DNA of 64,000 bases, from assembly GCA_029204225.1 (NCBI GenBank), contig CM055092.1:28307859-28371858 (forward strand), in the 5' to 3' direction. The position numbers and the translations under genes were made by a program. The stretch comes from Diphasiastrum complanatum (Eukaryota > Streptophyta > Lycopodiopsida > Lycopodiales > Lycopodiaceae). Positions within the stretch are counted from its first letter, which is position 1, and every line of letters begins with the position of its first letter. Of this stretch, positions 21,149 to 32,287 are shown one piece after another. The notes beneath the pieces were generated by a model. It was not told the DNA's origin and searched no databases. It saw only the letters and a list, made by a program, of their open reading frames with translations.

Positions 21149-22816
21149 GATCCTTGGTGGATTGATAGTGGAGCAAGTTCACACATGACCTTTCACAAAG
21201 AGTACTTCACTTCTTTGTTGGCATATGGAGATGACAATAGGGTGATCTACACGACCAATGATGGTCAGTGTGCAATCAAAGGGATTGGCACAATTCCTAT
21301 TTCTCTCTCTACAAATAGGAATGTTCATTTGGAGGATGTCTTGTTTATTCCATCTATTACCAAGAATTTACTTAGTGTGAGCCAAATGCTAAGTAAAGGC
21401 CTCAAGGTGGATTTTGATGGAGATGCTTGTTTGATCAAAAGGAAGGATGTCTTGATTGGAAAAGGTAAAAGACAAGGGAAGTTGTTCAAACTAGATGCTT
21501 GTGTTATTGCTAACCAAGTTGGATGTGCTGCAAGGGAGCAAATTTCTATTCAAGAGGTTTGGCACAAAAGGATGGGACATCTCAACTTCAAGTCATTGGA
21601 GGTAATGGCAAGGAAGAAGGTTGTGATTGGTCTTCCAAGTTCCTAAGTGATGTCAAGCATGTTTGTGAGTGTTGTGCTTTGTCTAAGTCACATAGACTAC
21701 CTTATACTAGATCTACAAAGCCTTTTCAACTTGTACATTCGGATATTCGTGGATTTACTACAATTAGCAATAGTGGAGCTAAGATGTATGTAACAGTCAT
21801 TGATGATTTTAGTAGATTTTGTTGGATCTATCTACTAAAGAGCAAGGATGAAGTGTATGATGTCTTTGTCAAGTTCAAGAATGCAAGGGAGAACCAATTT
21901 TTCACAAAGATCAAGTGCTTGAGAGGTGACAATGGTGGTGAGTACATATTTAAGAAGTTCAAGGCTTTTTGTGATGAGCATGAAATCAAGAGGGAGTATA
22001 CAACATCAAGGACCCCACAACAAAATGGAGTGGCTGAAAGGAAGAATAGGACTTTATGTGAAAGTGCTATAGCTATGAGGTTAAGTGCTAATCAAGAGGG
22101 ATTATACAACATCAAGGACCCCACAACAAAATGGAGTGGCTGAAAGGAAGAATAAGATTTTATGTAAAATTGCTAAAGCTATGAGGTTAAGTGCTAATCT
22201 TGACAAACCATTTTGGGATCAAGCTTTGTTGTGTGCCAATGTCTTGTGCAATAGGTGGCCGAGTGCTATTTTGGATGGAAGGACACCTTTTGAGATGCTA
22301 ATCAAGAGTAGGCCGAGTGTCAACTTTATAAGAACCTTTGGATGCACACGCTATTTCAACATTACTCTTGATGATAGGACCAAGGAGGATCCATTTTCAA
22401 GAAGAGATATTTTTGTTGGATATAGTGAGGTGAGTAAAGCCTACAAGGTTTACATTCCTTCTACTAACAAAGTGATTGCTGATAGAGATGTCATTTTTGA
22501 TGAGGGGAACATTCCAAAGGTGTCTTCAAGCATGATTGATGGTAGAGTGGATGGATCTAACATTCTTGATGTTGATGAGAAGGATCCTACTTTGGAAGGT
22601 GGTGATGATGGACCTTCATCAAGTCAAAAGCCAAGGAGAACGTCAAGAGAAAGTCAAGTACCTTCAAGGCTCACATATGATCAAAAGGGTAAGCAAGTAG
22701 TTTCTAGAAATTATGTTGCTTTCATAACCTCTTTGGATGAGTCTACAAGTTTAGATCAAGCAAGGAAAGAAGAGGAGTGGATCCAAGAATGGATCTCGAG
22801 TATCAAGGTCTTATGA
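21149..22816 (+). pseudogene. CopD protease and integrase
   Basis: The CopD frame continues after CopNA2. Protease site WWIDSGASSHM is at 21155-21190. Pre-integrase HHCC (VWHKRMGHLNFKS, then CECCALSKSHRLPY) is at about 21555-21710. The integrase core has Asp in LVHSDI, Asp in RGDNGGEY and Glu in NGVAERKN, and the C-terminal region follows to 22816. There is a frameshift at about 21640 and a 106-bp tandem duplication covering the catalytic-Glu motif (21984-22089 and 22090-22195), which is out of frame. Non-functional. Confidence 0.9.
21984..22195 (+). repeat. 106-bp tandem duplication in CopD integrase
   Basis: AATCAAGAGGGA starts at 21984 and again at 22090, and the following 90 bp (including GGACCCCACAACAAAATGGA) are nearly identical. 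The period is 106 bp, not a multiple of three, so it breaks the frame. Confidence 0.88.
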
Positions 22817-23317
22817 AGAATGGAACATGGAGATTGGTGGAGTTGCCTAAGGACAAGAAAGCTATTGGATGCAAATGGATCTTCAAGGTGAAGACAAACC
22901 AAGATGGATCTATCAACAAGTACAAGGCAAAGTTAGTGGAAAAGGAATATGCTCAACAACAAGGGATTGACTATGATGAGACCTTTGCACCCGTGGCAAA
23001 GATGGTAAGCATTCGAGTCATCATTTCACTTGCTACACTTTATGAATGAGATCTAATACAAATGGACATTTCAAATGCATTCTTGAATGGTGATATTGAG
23101 GAGGAAGTGTACATGGAGCAACCCGAGAGCTACATTTCATCAACAAAGCCAAATCATGTGTGTGTTCTACAAAAGAGTTTGTATGGCCTTAAGCAAGCAC
23201 CAAGGAGTTGGTATGCTAAGCTTAACACTTTCTTACTCTCTCAAGGCTTTGTTATGATTGAGTATGATCATTCACTTTATTATAGGTTTGCTGGAAATGA
23301 TGTTACCATCTTGCTAA
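22777..23317 (+). pseudogene. CopD reverse transcriptase, 5' part
   Basis: RT fingers and palm: WRLVELPKDKKAIGCKWIFK, then DETFAPVAKMVSIRVI, a TGA stop at about 23047, MDISNAFLNGDIEEEVYMEQ and QKSLYGLKQAPRSWYAKLN. It is cut at 23317 just before YVDD by the solo LTR. Confidence 0.9.
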
Positions 23318-24018
23318 TGTGAAGAATTGCCAAAAATTGGCAAATCTAGTTTGATCAAAAACCATGTAGTATAATGTAAATTTTGTACATAAGTGGATTT
23401 CACAAATGTGAGGCCAAGATGCCACATGGCAACCCACTCCTAATGTAGGTTAGGTCAAGTCCATAGGGTTGGTCATGTCATTTTGGTAGTGATTCCTAGT
23501 TTATAGGACCTAAATCCTAGATTTAAGGTGAAAATTTGACCACCTAGCTACCTACCAAGCATAACTCTAGGATCTAGGCTAGGGTTTCATTTTAGGTCAA
23601 GGAGAGTGAGTTAATTCCTTATTACATGCTGGAAATCCACCTAACTTCAAGAAGGAAGTTGAATTTGCTATGTATTCTCTCTTTCCATAGTGAGAAGATA
23701 GAAAAATTTTGGAGCTCATTGGCAATCTCAAGCTAGTTCACTATGTACATTGAGTTTTTGTGATCCAAATGAAACCAAATCAATTTCTACTTGTTTCTTA
23801 GGTTGAAGGCCGTACTAAAGCCTGTAGTACACAAGTGTGGGCTCAAATTTCAATGTTTATCAATGCTTTTTATTGTTAATGCTAGTTGTTTGTCAAATTG
23901 CCAATCTAGATCAACTTTTTTGTGTCTAGTTTTTTGATAGATTGTTAAGCAAGCATCCAATCACTCTTGTGGATATTTTGTAGATCCATTTATGGTCCTA
24001 AAGTACAGTACTTTCACA
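23318..24018. repeat. Solo copia LTR inside CopD RT
   Basis: A 701-bp LTR with TGTGAAGAATTG and ACTTTCACA ends, flanked by perfect GCTAA duplications (23313-23317 and 24019-24023). RT homology continues across the site, so this is a solo LTR left by LTR-LTR recombination. It belongs to the same family as the LTR at 60186-60587. As written, the TG...CA order and internal features suggest plus orientation. Confidence 0.94.
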
Positions 24019-24407
24019 GCTAATATATGTGGATGATATCATCTTGAATGGTGGAGACAATCAAGATGTGGAGGATATCAAGAATGCTCTTAAGAAGGAG
24101 TTTGAGGTGCATGATCTTGGTAATTTGCATTACATTTTGGGAATAGAAGTCATTAGATCATCTCAATCTACTTTCATTTGTCAAGAGAAGTATGATAATT
24201 CTATTCTATAAAGATTTCATATGGTAGATGCAAAAGCTATTGATACACCTATGGAGTCTCATGTAAAGCTAACTATAAGAGGTAATGAAAGATCCTTCAA
24301 GGACATTATTCTCTATAGGAAGCTAGTTGGTTCGCTCATCTATCTAACCATTACTAGACCTGATCTAAGCTATTGTGTTGGAAGATTGAGTCAATTCAAC
24401 TTGTTTT
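24019..24407 (+). pseudogene. CopD reverse transcriptase, 3' part
   Basis: Starts at the catalytic motif YVDDIILNGG, then HDLGNLHYILGIEVI and YRKLVGSLIYLTITRPDLSY. One stop at about 24210. It ends SQFNLF where RT is joined to LTR sequence; RNase H is deleted. Confidence 0.9.
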
Positions 24408-24978
24408 AGACTTAGAGGTTTACTTTTCAAAGCTCATTAGTCTAAATTTCATTTGAATAAACACTTTTTGAAAGTGTGGAAAAGTTAGAATGCGAGTTTG
24501 AGTAGATTCAAAGTTGAATAGTTGGGTACATTGAATCTAGACCCAAAATTAGTAGGGTTCGCATTTTGGTGGGAAAGCCAAGTGGCCAAATAGGATTTGG
24601 ACGTGCTATACAAGGATGTAACTCGTGGAGAGAGTAATCTTCTCTCTTCTCTATCTCATTTCATGCTTATACATGGTTCTCTTTCTACTATCCATTGGTG
24701 CACTATCTTGGTGATTGCTTGTAATTCTATGTGAAGAATGATCTACATTTGCTATTTTTGGATCCACACATGTGAAATATAGTAGCTTGCTGGTTTTGTA
24801 CGGATAGCAACAGTACTTTATCATTTCATTCAAGTTTGATCAAGTTCTATTGGTGTTTGCATCTCATTTTGTGTGTAGATGTTGATTTTTCTACATTGGT
24901 GAGATTGGTAGTGTATTTCTCTTTCTAACCAAAGATCATTCAAGTAGATTGGATCTTCAGGATCTAAAATCTTTCACA
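24408..24978 (+). repeat. CopD 3' LTR, 5'-truncated
   Basis: Homologous to the CopNA2 LTR (GACTTAGAG onward, AATAAACACTTTTTGAAAGTGTGG, ending AAATCTTTCACA). The first 80 or so bases are missing through the deletion that removed RNase H. A TCCACACATGTGAAAT / TTTGTACGGAT motif pair is present near 24763-24800. Confidence 0.85.
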
Positions 24979-25000
24979 TCATACTCTATATTGAGAATAT

Positions 25001-25462
25001 CTGGTCAAGTGAAATGATCAGCCTGTTGAGAATGCCACTTGTGAAAGAGCTAGCGTCCTTCACAAGATTTTTCCAGACTTTGTCTTAGAGGACCAAGATG
25101 GTTCTTAAGGGGGAGGGAGCGTTACGAGCACATAACCAATGCCGAACCCTAGAGAACATAGGAGGTCAGATACCACAGTCAGGGTCATGTCAAGCGTACA
25201 TGACCAACAGGGCAAGACAGTGTGAGTAGTGTGTCCCAACACGGTCCATAGCCATGGCAGGCCTAACACAACCGAGGGACCCTGTCAGCAAGATAGGGCC
25301 CCACATTGGGTCCCGACGTGCAGTTGGCCACGTCAGAGCCACGTGGTCGACACTTGGCAGTGTGCATGCTATCAGGTCTCACACTAGGCTAGGAGGGCCT
25401 TGCTCCATATCAAGGAGTGGGCAAGGTTGGGAGGAACAGTTAGGGTTTGTCCTACTGTGGTG
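25001..25462 (+). pseudogene. Chromovirus C-terminal chromodomain, PPT and 3' LTR start
   Basis: Reading from 25001 gives LVK-stop-NDQPVENATCERASV and FPDFVLEDQDGS then stop at 25108. This matches the end of a gypsy chromodomain (LVKW...ENATWE) with TGG changed to TGA at 25010 and a second Trp to Cys. The tract GGGGGAGGGAG follows, then about 340 bp of GC-richer sequence that is probably its LTR. The upstream part was displaced by CopD. It marks a chromovirus distinct from GypA. Confidence 0.72.
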
Positions 25463-25477
25463 TTAGGATCTCTTACA

Positions 25478-25705
25478 AGTACTAACGGAACTGTTACAAC
25501 TGTATTCAACAGAGGACAAATGCTGATCCCAATCACGAACAGATGGTGAAACAAAGTTAAGTAAATAATTACCTGCAATATGATTAAAGACCTCAGACTG
25601 GCCGTCAGCAAAAGAGTGATAGGCAATCCCCATAAAAATCATAAGTTCGGTCCAAATCCAGAAGTAAAATGAGTATCGCGGTCTATAAGAATAGAACTGG
25701 GAAGA
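25478..25705 (-). pseudogene. Chromovirus integrase core fragment
   Basis: The minus strand reads FWTELMIFMGIAYHSFADGQSEVFN and WDQHLSSVEYSCNSSV, preceded in another frame by DRDTHFTSG. This is the second half of a gypsy integrase core around the catalytic Glu (DGQSE). It is truncated on both sides and joined to copia gag at about 25710. Confidence 0.82.
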
Positions 25706-25709
25706 CCAT

Positions 25710-26541
25710 GCAAAGGAAAAATGTCTTCTTGCTCTTGCCTTTGGAACTTGATGCTCCATCTTTGTTCTCCATCTCCATGTCTTGAGTCTTCTTGGATGGA
25801 AACTTCTTCTTCTTGCCTTTCAAAGAAAAGTTAGCTTTTTCATCACCATCATTCAAAGATAAGAAACCCATCCTACTTTTGATATGAAGCTGTCTACTCT
25901 CCTCACTAACAAGCACACTTTGAAGTTTTTCAATACTAGGAAGTGAATCTTGAATAGCAAAGGTTTGAACAAGATTGGAATAATCATCTCCTAATCCATT
26001 CAAAATGATTTGAACTAATTCATCATCTTTGATTTTATCATCTATAAAAGACAACTCTTTATTCAAAGATTTGATCCTAAAGACATAATTTTGGGCACTT
26101 TCACTACTTCCTTTCATGCTTTGAAGGATTTGATTCCTAAGCATGAGTAAGCATGAGTATCATTGAAGTGTTCTTGGATCCATAAATGGCTTTTAATGAA
26201 TCCCATGCCTCTTTGGATGTGGTACAAGATGAGATTTCTTTCAAAAGTTCATTACTTACATTCATTTTTATGCAATGTAATGCAACTCTACATCTCTTTT
26301 TGTACTTAGCCAGTTCAACTCCTCCTTGAGATTCCACTTCCACCTCAAGTACTATGTCATAAAGATCATGAAGTACAAGCAAAGACTCCATTCGAACTAT
26401 CCAAGTAGCATAATTAGTGGATGTAAGTCTTTCAGTAGCTTCAAGCAAAAAACCATCCATTGATGCCATTTTTGAATGTGAAAAAGCACTAGAAACTCTT
26501 ATGGTTTCTCTAAGAGATCTGAACCTAAAGTCTTCTAGCAA
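25710..26541 (-). pseudogene. CopJ Gag
   Basis: Copia Gag in two overlapping frames. 26137-26541 holds the N-terminus (MASMDGFLLEATERLTSTNY at about 26469, then WIVRMESLLVLHDL), and 25683-26144 holds MLRNQILQSMKGSSESAQNY through a basic tail. A small duplication GAGTAAGCAT at 26139-26158 shifts the frame. The knuckle and everything downstream are lost at the join with the integrase fragment. Confidence 0.88.
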
Positions 26542-27057
26542 TTTAGAAAGCTTATAGACTCAATCCTATCACTCATGAACCAATCTAGAATGATGGAAAT
26601 TTAGATTCTAGTCTCAACCTTGCAAAATCACTCCTTAATATATGATTTTTAGCAATTTCTCTCTTCAACTTCAACATATAATCAAAAAATTAGAGTAGAT
26701 CAATTAATGCACCTCATTCAAGTTTCAATTTTAGTTTTTTGGCTGATCTAATCCAAGAACTAATCAAGGGATTAGATTTTTATAGAAAATGCTTGATTTT
26801 GCACCAAAAATCACTCAAATTGGGTATGTGAGTGAAATTCTACAAATTTTTAAAATTTCTATTCAAAATCGGAGATGTACGGCCTCAAATGTGTGAAAAG
26901 GGTTCCTACAGTCCATGACAAGATCTGGACCAAAAATTTTGAGAATAGCTATCAAATCCAACTAGCTACACAAAATTTGACTAGTTTTCAAAACACTGCT
27001 AATTTTGGCTTTGATTTGTATTTACCCTATCAATTTCAACAAAACCTCTTGTACTAG
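26542..27057 (-). other. CopJ 5' leader
   Basis: Untranslated leader between primer site and Gag. It includes GTACGGCCTCAAATGTGTGAAA at about 26878-26900, a degenerate form of the GTAC plus CACACGTGTG motif pair. Confidence 0.65.
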
Positions 27058-27069
27058 GCTCTGATACCA
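27058..27069 (-). other. CopJ primer-binding site
   Basis: The minus strand reads TGGTATCAGAGC, directly inside the LTR that starts at 27070. Confidence 0.93.
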
Positions 27070-27785
27070 TGTGGAAAAAGTACAAAAAGGACCAAGAGTG
27101 GATACTAATCTGATCCTTAAGAGGGATTGGTTGTCAGATTACTTGATCTATCAATCTACTTGAGATTAAGATCAATCTAGATCAATTCTAGACACAAAAT
27201 CCTAACAAGAACAATCATTAATTGAAGGTAGGTGTACTTTCTGGTTTCCCACGTGTGAAACCCTGTCTGAGTATGGACTTTAACCTGAAAATCAAGTACA
27301 CATTGATAGCACCTCAAAACAATCAAAACAAATGTAGACAAATGGAGAGAATCACTCAAAATTGCTTCCAAAACCAAGATTGGTGTCTCACAATGATTAT
27401 GGCCAAATGTGGCTCTATATATACAATAAGTGAGAGCTCGTGGTACTGATCATCCCTTTGATCCCACATGTGTGAAGGTGCTTTGTCATATGATGATTCA
27501 TCATGCAAAACTGACACTTGGACAAAACCTTCTATTTTGAACACTTTTGGTCCATTTTCCTTCTATATGGAGATCTACTTGAAAATATTCTAGAAGTCGA
27601 AATTCGTCTACTTCAGCTTATTCCAACACATGTGAGCTGTCCTCTACACATGGGATGTGACACCTAACCAAAGGATGTGGCTCATGCAATGAATAGATTG
27701 ATGTCATGTGTCATATGTCTAGAAAACTAGTTTTTGGCCTTTTTAGCCACTAGAACTTGAATTAAATCATATCGTCATTTTTTAT
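27070..27785 (-). repeat. CopJ 5' LTR, U3 end lost
   Basis: Starts TGTGGAAAAAG beside the primer site. The distal part (GAAAACTAGTTTTTGGCCTTTTTAGCC near 27725) matches the CopE-host 3' LTR at about 56050-56090 in reverse, about 150 bp from that LTR's start. So CopJ U3 is truncated. Palindrome variants lie at about 27246, 27463 and 27630. Confidence 0.75.
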
Positions 27786-27859
27786 CAAAAAATTTGATAA
27801 GAGGAAATCCCTTCCCTTTGAGGTCGCGCAATATATATGGAAAGATTCTAACTGACCTA

Positions 27860-28389
27860 CGTCTTATTCTTATAAACTTACAAGGACTCTTTCAGATGGA
27901 TTACCAATGCTCACAATTGCTACTTTACCAAACTTGCCAAATTTCTCACAGGAGCTCTTGGTATGCTGTCACCATTCCTCATGGAAGGTGCAGGCCTTAA
28001 GACAAATACATACAAGAGTATCCTTAGAGCTGATAAGATTTTATACTGGCAATGTGAGTCACCTATGGATTTTTATCTAAATCTACCATCTCCGATTACC
28101 AATATGTGGGTCGCGGATATCTCAAAATGTTATGAGAACATACCCTTAGATGGCCCAGAAGGATTAAAAACTGTTATGAAAAAGGCAATAAAATACGCCT
28201 TTAAATATTCCAGACATGATCTTATGTACTTTAAATGGAATCACTTACGCGAAATTTTCAGCTGGTCATGAAATAAAAAACAATTACAAGAATGGCACAC
28301 TCTTGATATAAACCTGCTCTATCAATTGAATGATTTTTTGATTGATAATTGTATTGTCAGACTAGGGAACAAAACCTGGAGACATGTAT
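27860..28389 (+). pseudogene. RT-like protein fragment of unclear class
   Basis: The main frame 27963-28271 contains DFYLNLPSPITNMWVADISK then CYENIPLDGPEGLK, followed by a stop and, at 28326, LNDFLIDNCIVRLGNKTWR. The order DISKCY...IP (first catalytic Asp block) then a long gap and NC.V.LGNK.W resembles reverse transcriptases that are neither copia nor gypsy, such as Penelope-like or cellular rvt-type RTs. In the preceding frame NAHNCYFTKLAKFLTGALG is in register. The YxDD half is missing because the CopF LTR begins at 28390. Class is an inference. Confidence 0.55.
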
Positions 28390-29060
28390 TGTTAGAATTT
28401 AGCAATTTTCACATGGTTTTTTTTATGAATATTAGACATCTATGTGGATCCACACGTGTGAGGACCTGTCCACACATCCGAAATGACACTTGTAATATTC
28501 AGATCCATTTTGATTAGCTTTCATTTGAGTCTAATATGACATCTCCTAAATTATAGGAGTTAGGTCCTAGATTGTAGGAATCTAGAAGGTCAACACAAAC
28601 CACCAATGGATGATGTGGCAAACTTGATAGATCTTATCCAAAGTGGATATGGATAAGTACAATGAGTTGTCCTACACGTGCTGGATGTAGCTTAGAGAGA
28701 GATTAGGGTGAATATGTACTTGATCCATGATGGATCCATTATTGAGCTAATGATGAGAAATCTTGGTTTGTGAAGCTATCATTGTGTTTTGACTCTCTTC
28801 AATACTTTCTTTGTGGATGAATACTTTGTAAATGATAAGTAAACTATTTCTCTGTTATCAGGCCGTACAATAGCTTTACTTCACACGTGTGAAGCCGTGG
28901 ATCATCTTTTTTTTATTGTTCTTGCTTGGAATCACAAAGATTGTCAAGTAGAAGCTAGATTTGGAAGCTAGTCTTGATTTAGATCAAGATCCCAAGCTAC
29001 CAATCACTCTTTGTGATCATTTGTAGATCAATTTCAGTCCATAAACTCTGAAATTTGACA
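28390..29060 (+). repeat. CopF 5' LTR
   Basis: TGTTAGAATTTAG to AAATTTGACA, 671 bp. It shares the GAATCTAGAAGGTCAACAC segment with CopE-host LTRs. Contains CCACACGTGTGAGG at 28449 and GGCCGTACAATAG followed by TTCACACGTGTGAAG at about 28861-28893. Confidence 0.88.
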
Positions 29061-29072
29061 TGGTATCAGAGC
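29061..29072 (+). other. CopF primer-binding site
   Basis: TGGTATCAGAGC, flush with the LTR end. A leader of about 590 bp follows, with CACACGTGTGAGAG at about 29221. Confidence 0.95.
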
Positions 29073-29662
29073 CAAGTCAAAGAGCTTAGTTGATGATCCA
29101 AGAATCTTCATTTTGGTGAAAGCATTGGTGCTAGAGTCTCTTTGAAGGAGGGCGACCTTTTCTAATAGTTTACTTGTGATGTTGAGGTTCAGATTAGTGT
29201 GTAAAGTTCAGAAGTACTTCGCACACGTGTGAGAGGCTGCTGGAGTTGTACTTTCACCAAAACTTTGTGTTTTTTCAATATTTGAGCTTCAAACAAGTTG
29301 TGTAGAGTGAAACCAGTGATGTGCTTATGAAAAACCATTGTTTCCATTATAGATTTGATGAGTGAATGGTGTTAGAATCTTATTAAACCTACAAATCCTT
29401 GTGAGAGAGTTTGAGGCTTATGTTTTTAGTTCAAGAGTGAAACTAAAACCAATTCTAAACATCATAGGAAGGCATTGGCACTTCCAAAAATCAAATCCAA
29501 AGTTCTAAGTGAATAGATTGTTCTTTTTGAGTTCAAGGTCATTATAGATCTTGCTTCTTGAGTCTAGTGAGATTCAAGAAAGTAGCATTTTAGCTAAATT
29601 CTGAGAAAGAAAGAAGGAAGAGCCTTTGAATAGTACATTTGTTGTACTTGTTACTAGTTAGA

Positions 29663-30857
29663 ATGGGTTCAATTGGAGCCTATCTTCTTGAGGCTAGTGA
29701 AAGGCTAAATTCTAATAATTATTCAACTTGGAAAGTAAGAATGGAGTCACTACTAGTGCTCCAAGATATGTTTGATCTTGTCATAGGAGAGGAAGAAGAA
29801 CCTCAAGGAGGTCAAGATCAAGTGAGGTACAAAAAGAGAGCTAGACTAGCATTACATTGCTTGAAAATGAATGTTAGTAATGAACTTCTAAAGGAAGTAG
29901 CATCTTTTACCTCAGTCAAGGAGGCATGGAACTACCTCAAAGGGATTTATGAATCCAAATACCTCTAGAGTGCTTATGATTAGAAATAAAGTTCTTCAAA
30001 GCATTAGAGGGAGTGATGAGAGTGCTCAAGAGTATGTCTTGAGAATTAAATCTCTCAACAAAGAACTTTCCATCATTAGTGAGGGTATTCATGATGATGA
30101 ACTTGTTCAAATCATTTTGAATGGTCTTGGAGATGAGTTCTCCAATCTTGTACAAAGCTTTGCTATTCAAGATGCACTACCTTCCATAGACAAGCTTCAT
30201 AGTGTGCTTGTAGCCGAGGAGATTAGGATCCTTCATGTCAAGCAAAGGATTGGATCCTTAAAGTTGCATGATGGTGATGAGAAGGCCAACTTCTCAAGCA
30301 AGGAAAAGGCAAAGTCAAAGAAGAAGATACAACACAAGGAGACCAAGAATGATGATCAACCATCAAGCTCCAAAGGTGGAAAGAAGAACAAAGCCAAACT
30401 CAAGTGTTTCTTTTGTGGAAAGAAGGCACTTTGCATCCGAGTGTTTCAAGAAGAAGAATGCACAAGGAGAGAGCAAACAAGGCAACCTCACTCTTGAGGA
30501 AGATGAGGATGAAGTGGATTCATCCTTGATGGCTTCTACATCAACATCAAAAAGCTACTCCAATGACACATGGTGGATTGATAGTGGGGCTAGTTCCCAC
30601 ATGACATTCCAAAAGAATTTTTTCTCAACTCTTGTACCTTTTGTAGGTTGTAAAAAGTCTATTCTAACAGCAAGTGATCAAGAATGTAGAATAGATGGAG
30701 TGGGAACTATTCCCTTAAGTCTTGGATCCTCTAAAAGAGTAGATCTTGATAATATACTCTATGTTCCTACACTCACTAAGAATTTGTTAAGTGTAGGACA
30801 ATTGATGGATGATGACTTAGATGTCCATTTTAAGCAAGGAGTTTGCTCCATAATGAT

Positions 30858-30860
<3 letters not shown>
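29663..30860 (+). pseudogene. CopF Gag and protease
   Basis: Gag starts MGSIGAYLLEASERLNSNNY at 29663. A frameshift near 29950 moves to a second frame (IRNKVLQSIRGSDESAQEYV), and another near 30425 splits the knuckle CFFCGKK|GHFASEC. Protease WWIDSGASSHMTFQKNFF and NLLSVGQLMDDDLDVHF follow. The domain ends in the AG microsatellite at 30863. Confidence 0.9.

Positions 30861-30862
<2 letters not shown>

Positions 30863-30922
<60 letters not shown>
30863..30922 (+). repeat. (AG)30 microsatellite
   Basis: Sixty bases of perfect AG dinucleotide, translated as alternating Arg-Glu in the protease frame. It lies at the junction with the foreign LTR fragment and probably arrived or expanded there. 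Confidence 0.97.
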
Positions 30923-30924
<2 letters not shown>

Positions 30925-31315
30925 CATAAAATGAACCCAATTACACAAGGTAATTGATGGAGAAATTTCGTGGTCACGAAGGCGAAGCAACGGCGACTCA
31001 ATGCGATTCAGATGGAGTTCAGATGTGGTCGCTGGACACTGCCAGTTGAGTCACTCCTACAGTCCTCCAGAATGTAGTCAGACACTGCTGATCTGCGTTT
31101 ATAATTTAATGTAGCATTCAACAAATTCAACCGATGTGCGGAATTAAATGAATAGGAAAATCAGACACACAAATAACAGCAGACACATTTGCATTCAAAG
31201 ATCATACATCATAAATTGACATGTGCACAATGGCTACAAGATCATCTATTGATTTTCTCTGATTTTTCAAGCACTGCATGCAGATCCACGCAGTGCGTTG
31301 GCATGATGCATTGTA
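30923..31315. repeat. CopM-type LTR fragment inside CopF
   Basis: Sequence such as GGAGTTCAGATG, TCACTCCTACAGTCCTC and GATCCACGCAGTGC matches 38760-39080 in the CopM LTR, in the same plus-strand direction. CopF homology resumes at about 31316 (GGGGATTCAAGCAAGG). I could not define a target duplication. Confidence 0.72.
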
Positions 31316-32287
31316 AGGGGATTCAAGCAAGGAAGGCTTTTTAAGCTTGATGCTAATGTTTTTCTTGGAAGTGTGAACATGGTGAAGGAGGAGCTCAATC
31401 AAGTAAAGCTTTGGCATAAGAGGTTGGGCCACCCCAACTTCAAATCTATGGAGATGCTATGCACCAAGAATCTTGCTCTCAGCCTTCCAAAGACACTCTC
31501 AAAGTGTGGAAAAAGTTGTGAAGCTTGTAGCCTCTCAAAGGCACACAAGCTACCTCTTGATATCTCTTCCACTAGATCTACAAAAGCATTAGATCTTATT
31601 CACAGTGACGTGCACTCTTTTTCTCAAGAATCTAATGGAGGTGCATCTATGTATGTATCTTTTATTGATGATTACTTCAGATACACTTGGATTGAACTTT
31701 TGGATTCCAAAAGTAAAGTGTTTGAAGCTTTTGTTAAGTTCAAAACTCTAGTTGAAAATCAACTTGATGCTAGAATTAAAGTATTGAGGAGTGATAATGG
31801 TGGAGAGTATATCTCCACCAAGATGATAGAATTTTGTAAATCCAATGGCATTAAGAGAGGACTTACATGTACTTATAGTCCTCAACAAAATGGAATAGCC
31901 AAGAGGATGAATAGAACACTATGTGAGTGTGCTAAGGCTTTAAGGTTAGATGCATCTCTACCTAAGTCCTTTTGGGGAGAGGCTATTATTTGTGCAACTT
32001 ATTTGTGTAATAGATTGCCATGTAAGCCCATTGGAGGCATAACATCTTATGAGGCTCTATTTTGTAAGAATCCGAATCTTAAAGATCTAAGAATTTTTGG
32101 ATCTACTTGCTATGTTTTTCAAGCATCAGATACAATAAAAAAGGATGATCATACTTCTATTAAAGGGATCTTTGTTGGTTATGCTGAAAATAGCAAAGGA
32201 TATAGAGTCTATAATCCTATCACTAAGAAGATTTTAGTGAGTAGAGATGTTACTTTTGATGAAGGTAACTACTTCAAGTTGAATTAG
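31316..32287 (+). pseudogene. CopF integrase with catalytic Glu to Lys
   Basis: Pre-integrase HHCC (LWHKRLGHPNFKS, then CEACSLSKAHKL). The core has Asp79 in LIHSDV and Asp141 in LRSDNGGEY, but the Glu expected 36 residues on is Lys177 (NGIAKRMN, codon AAG at 31901). The C-terminal region IFVGYAENSKGYRVY follows. Numbering is from the Met at 31373. The frame is otherwise open for 304 codons. Loss of the catalytic Glu should abolish strand transfer. Confidence 0.92.

Larger units (their letters stand above)
15355..24978 (+). mobile_element. CopD, truncated copia hosting two insertions
   Basis: A plus-strand copia begins abruptly inside gag at about 15355, so 5' LTR and capsid are missing. It is interrupted by CopNA2 at 15706/21144 and by a solo LTR at 23317/24019. 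Removing both restores continuous homology from the CCHC knuckle through protease, integrase and RT. RNase H is deleted and RT joins directly to a partial 3' LTR ending at 24978. Order of events: CopD first, then both inserts. Confidence 0.92.
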
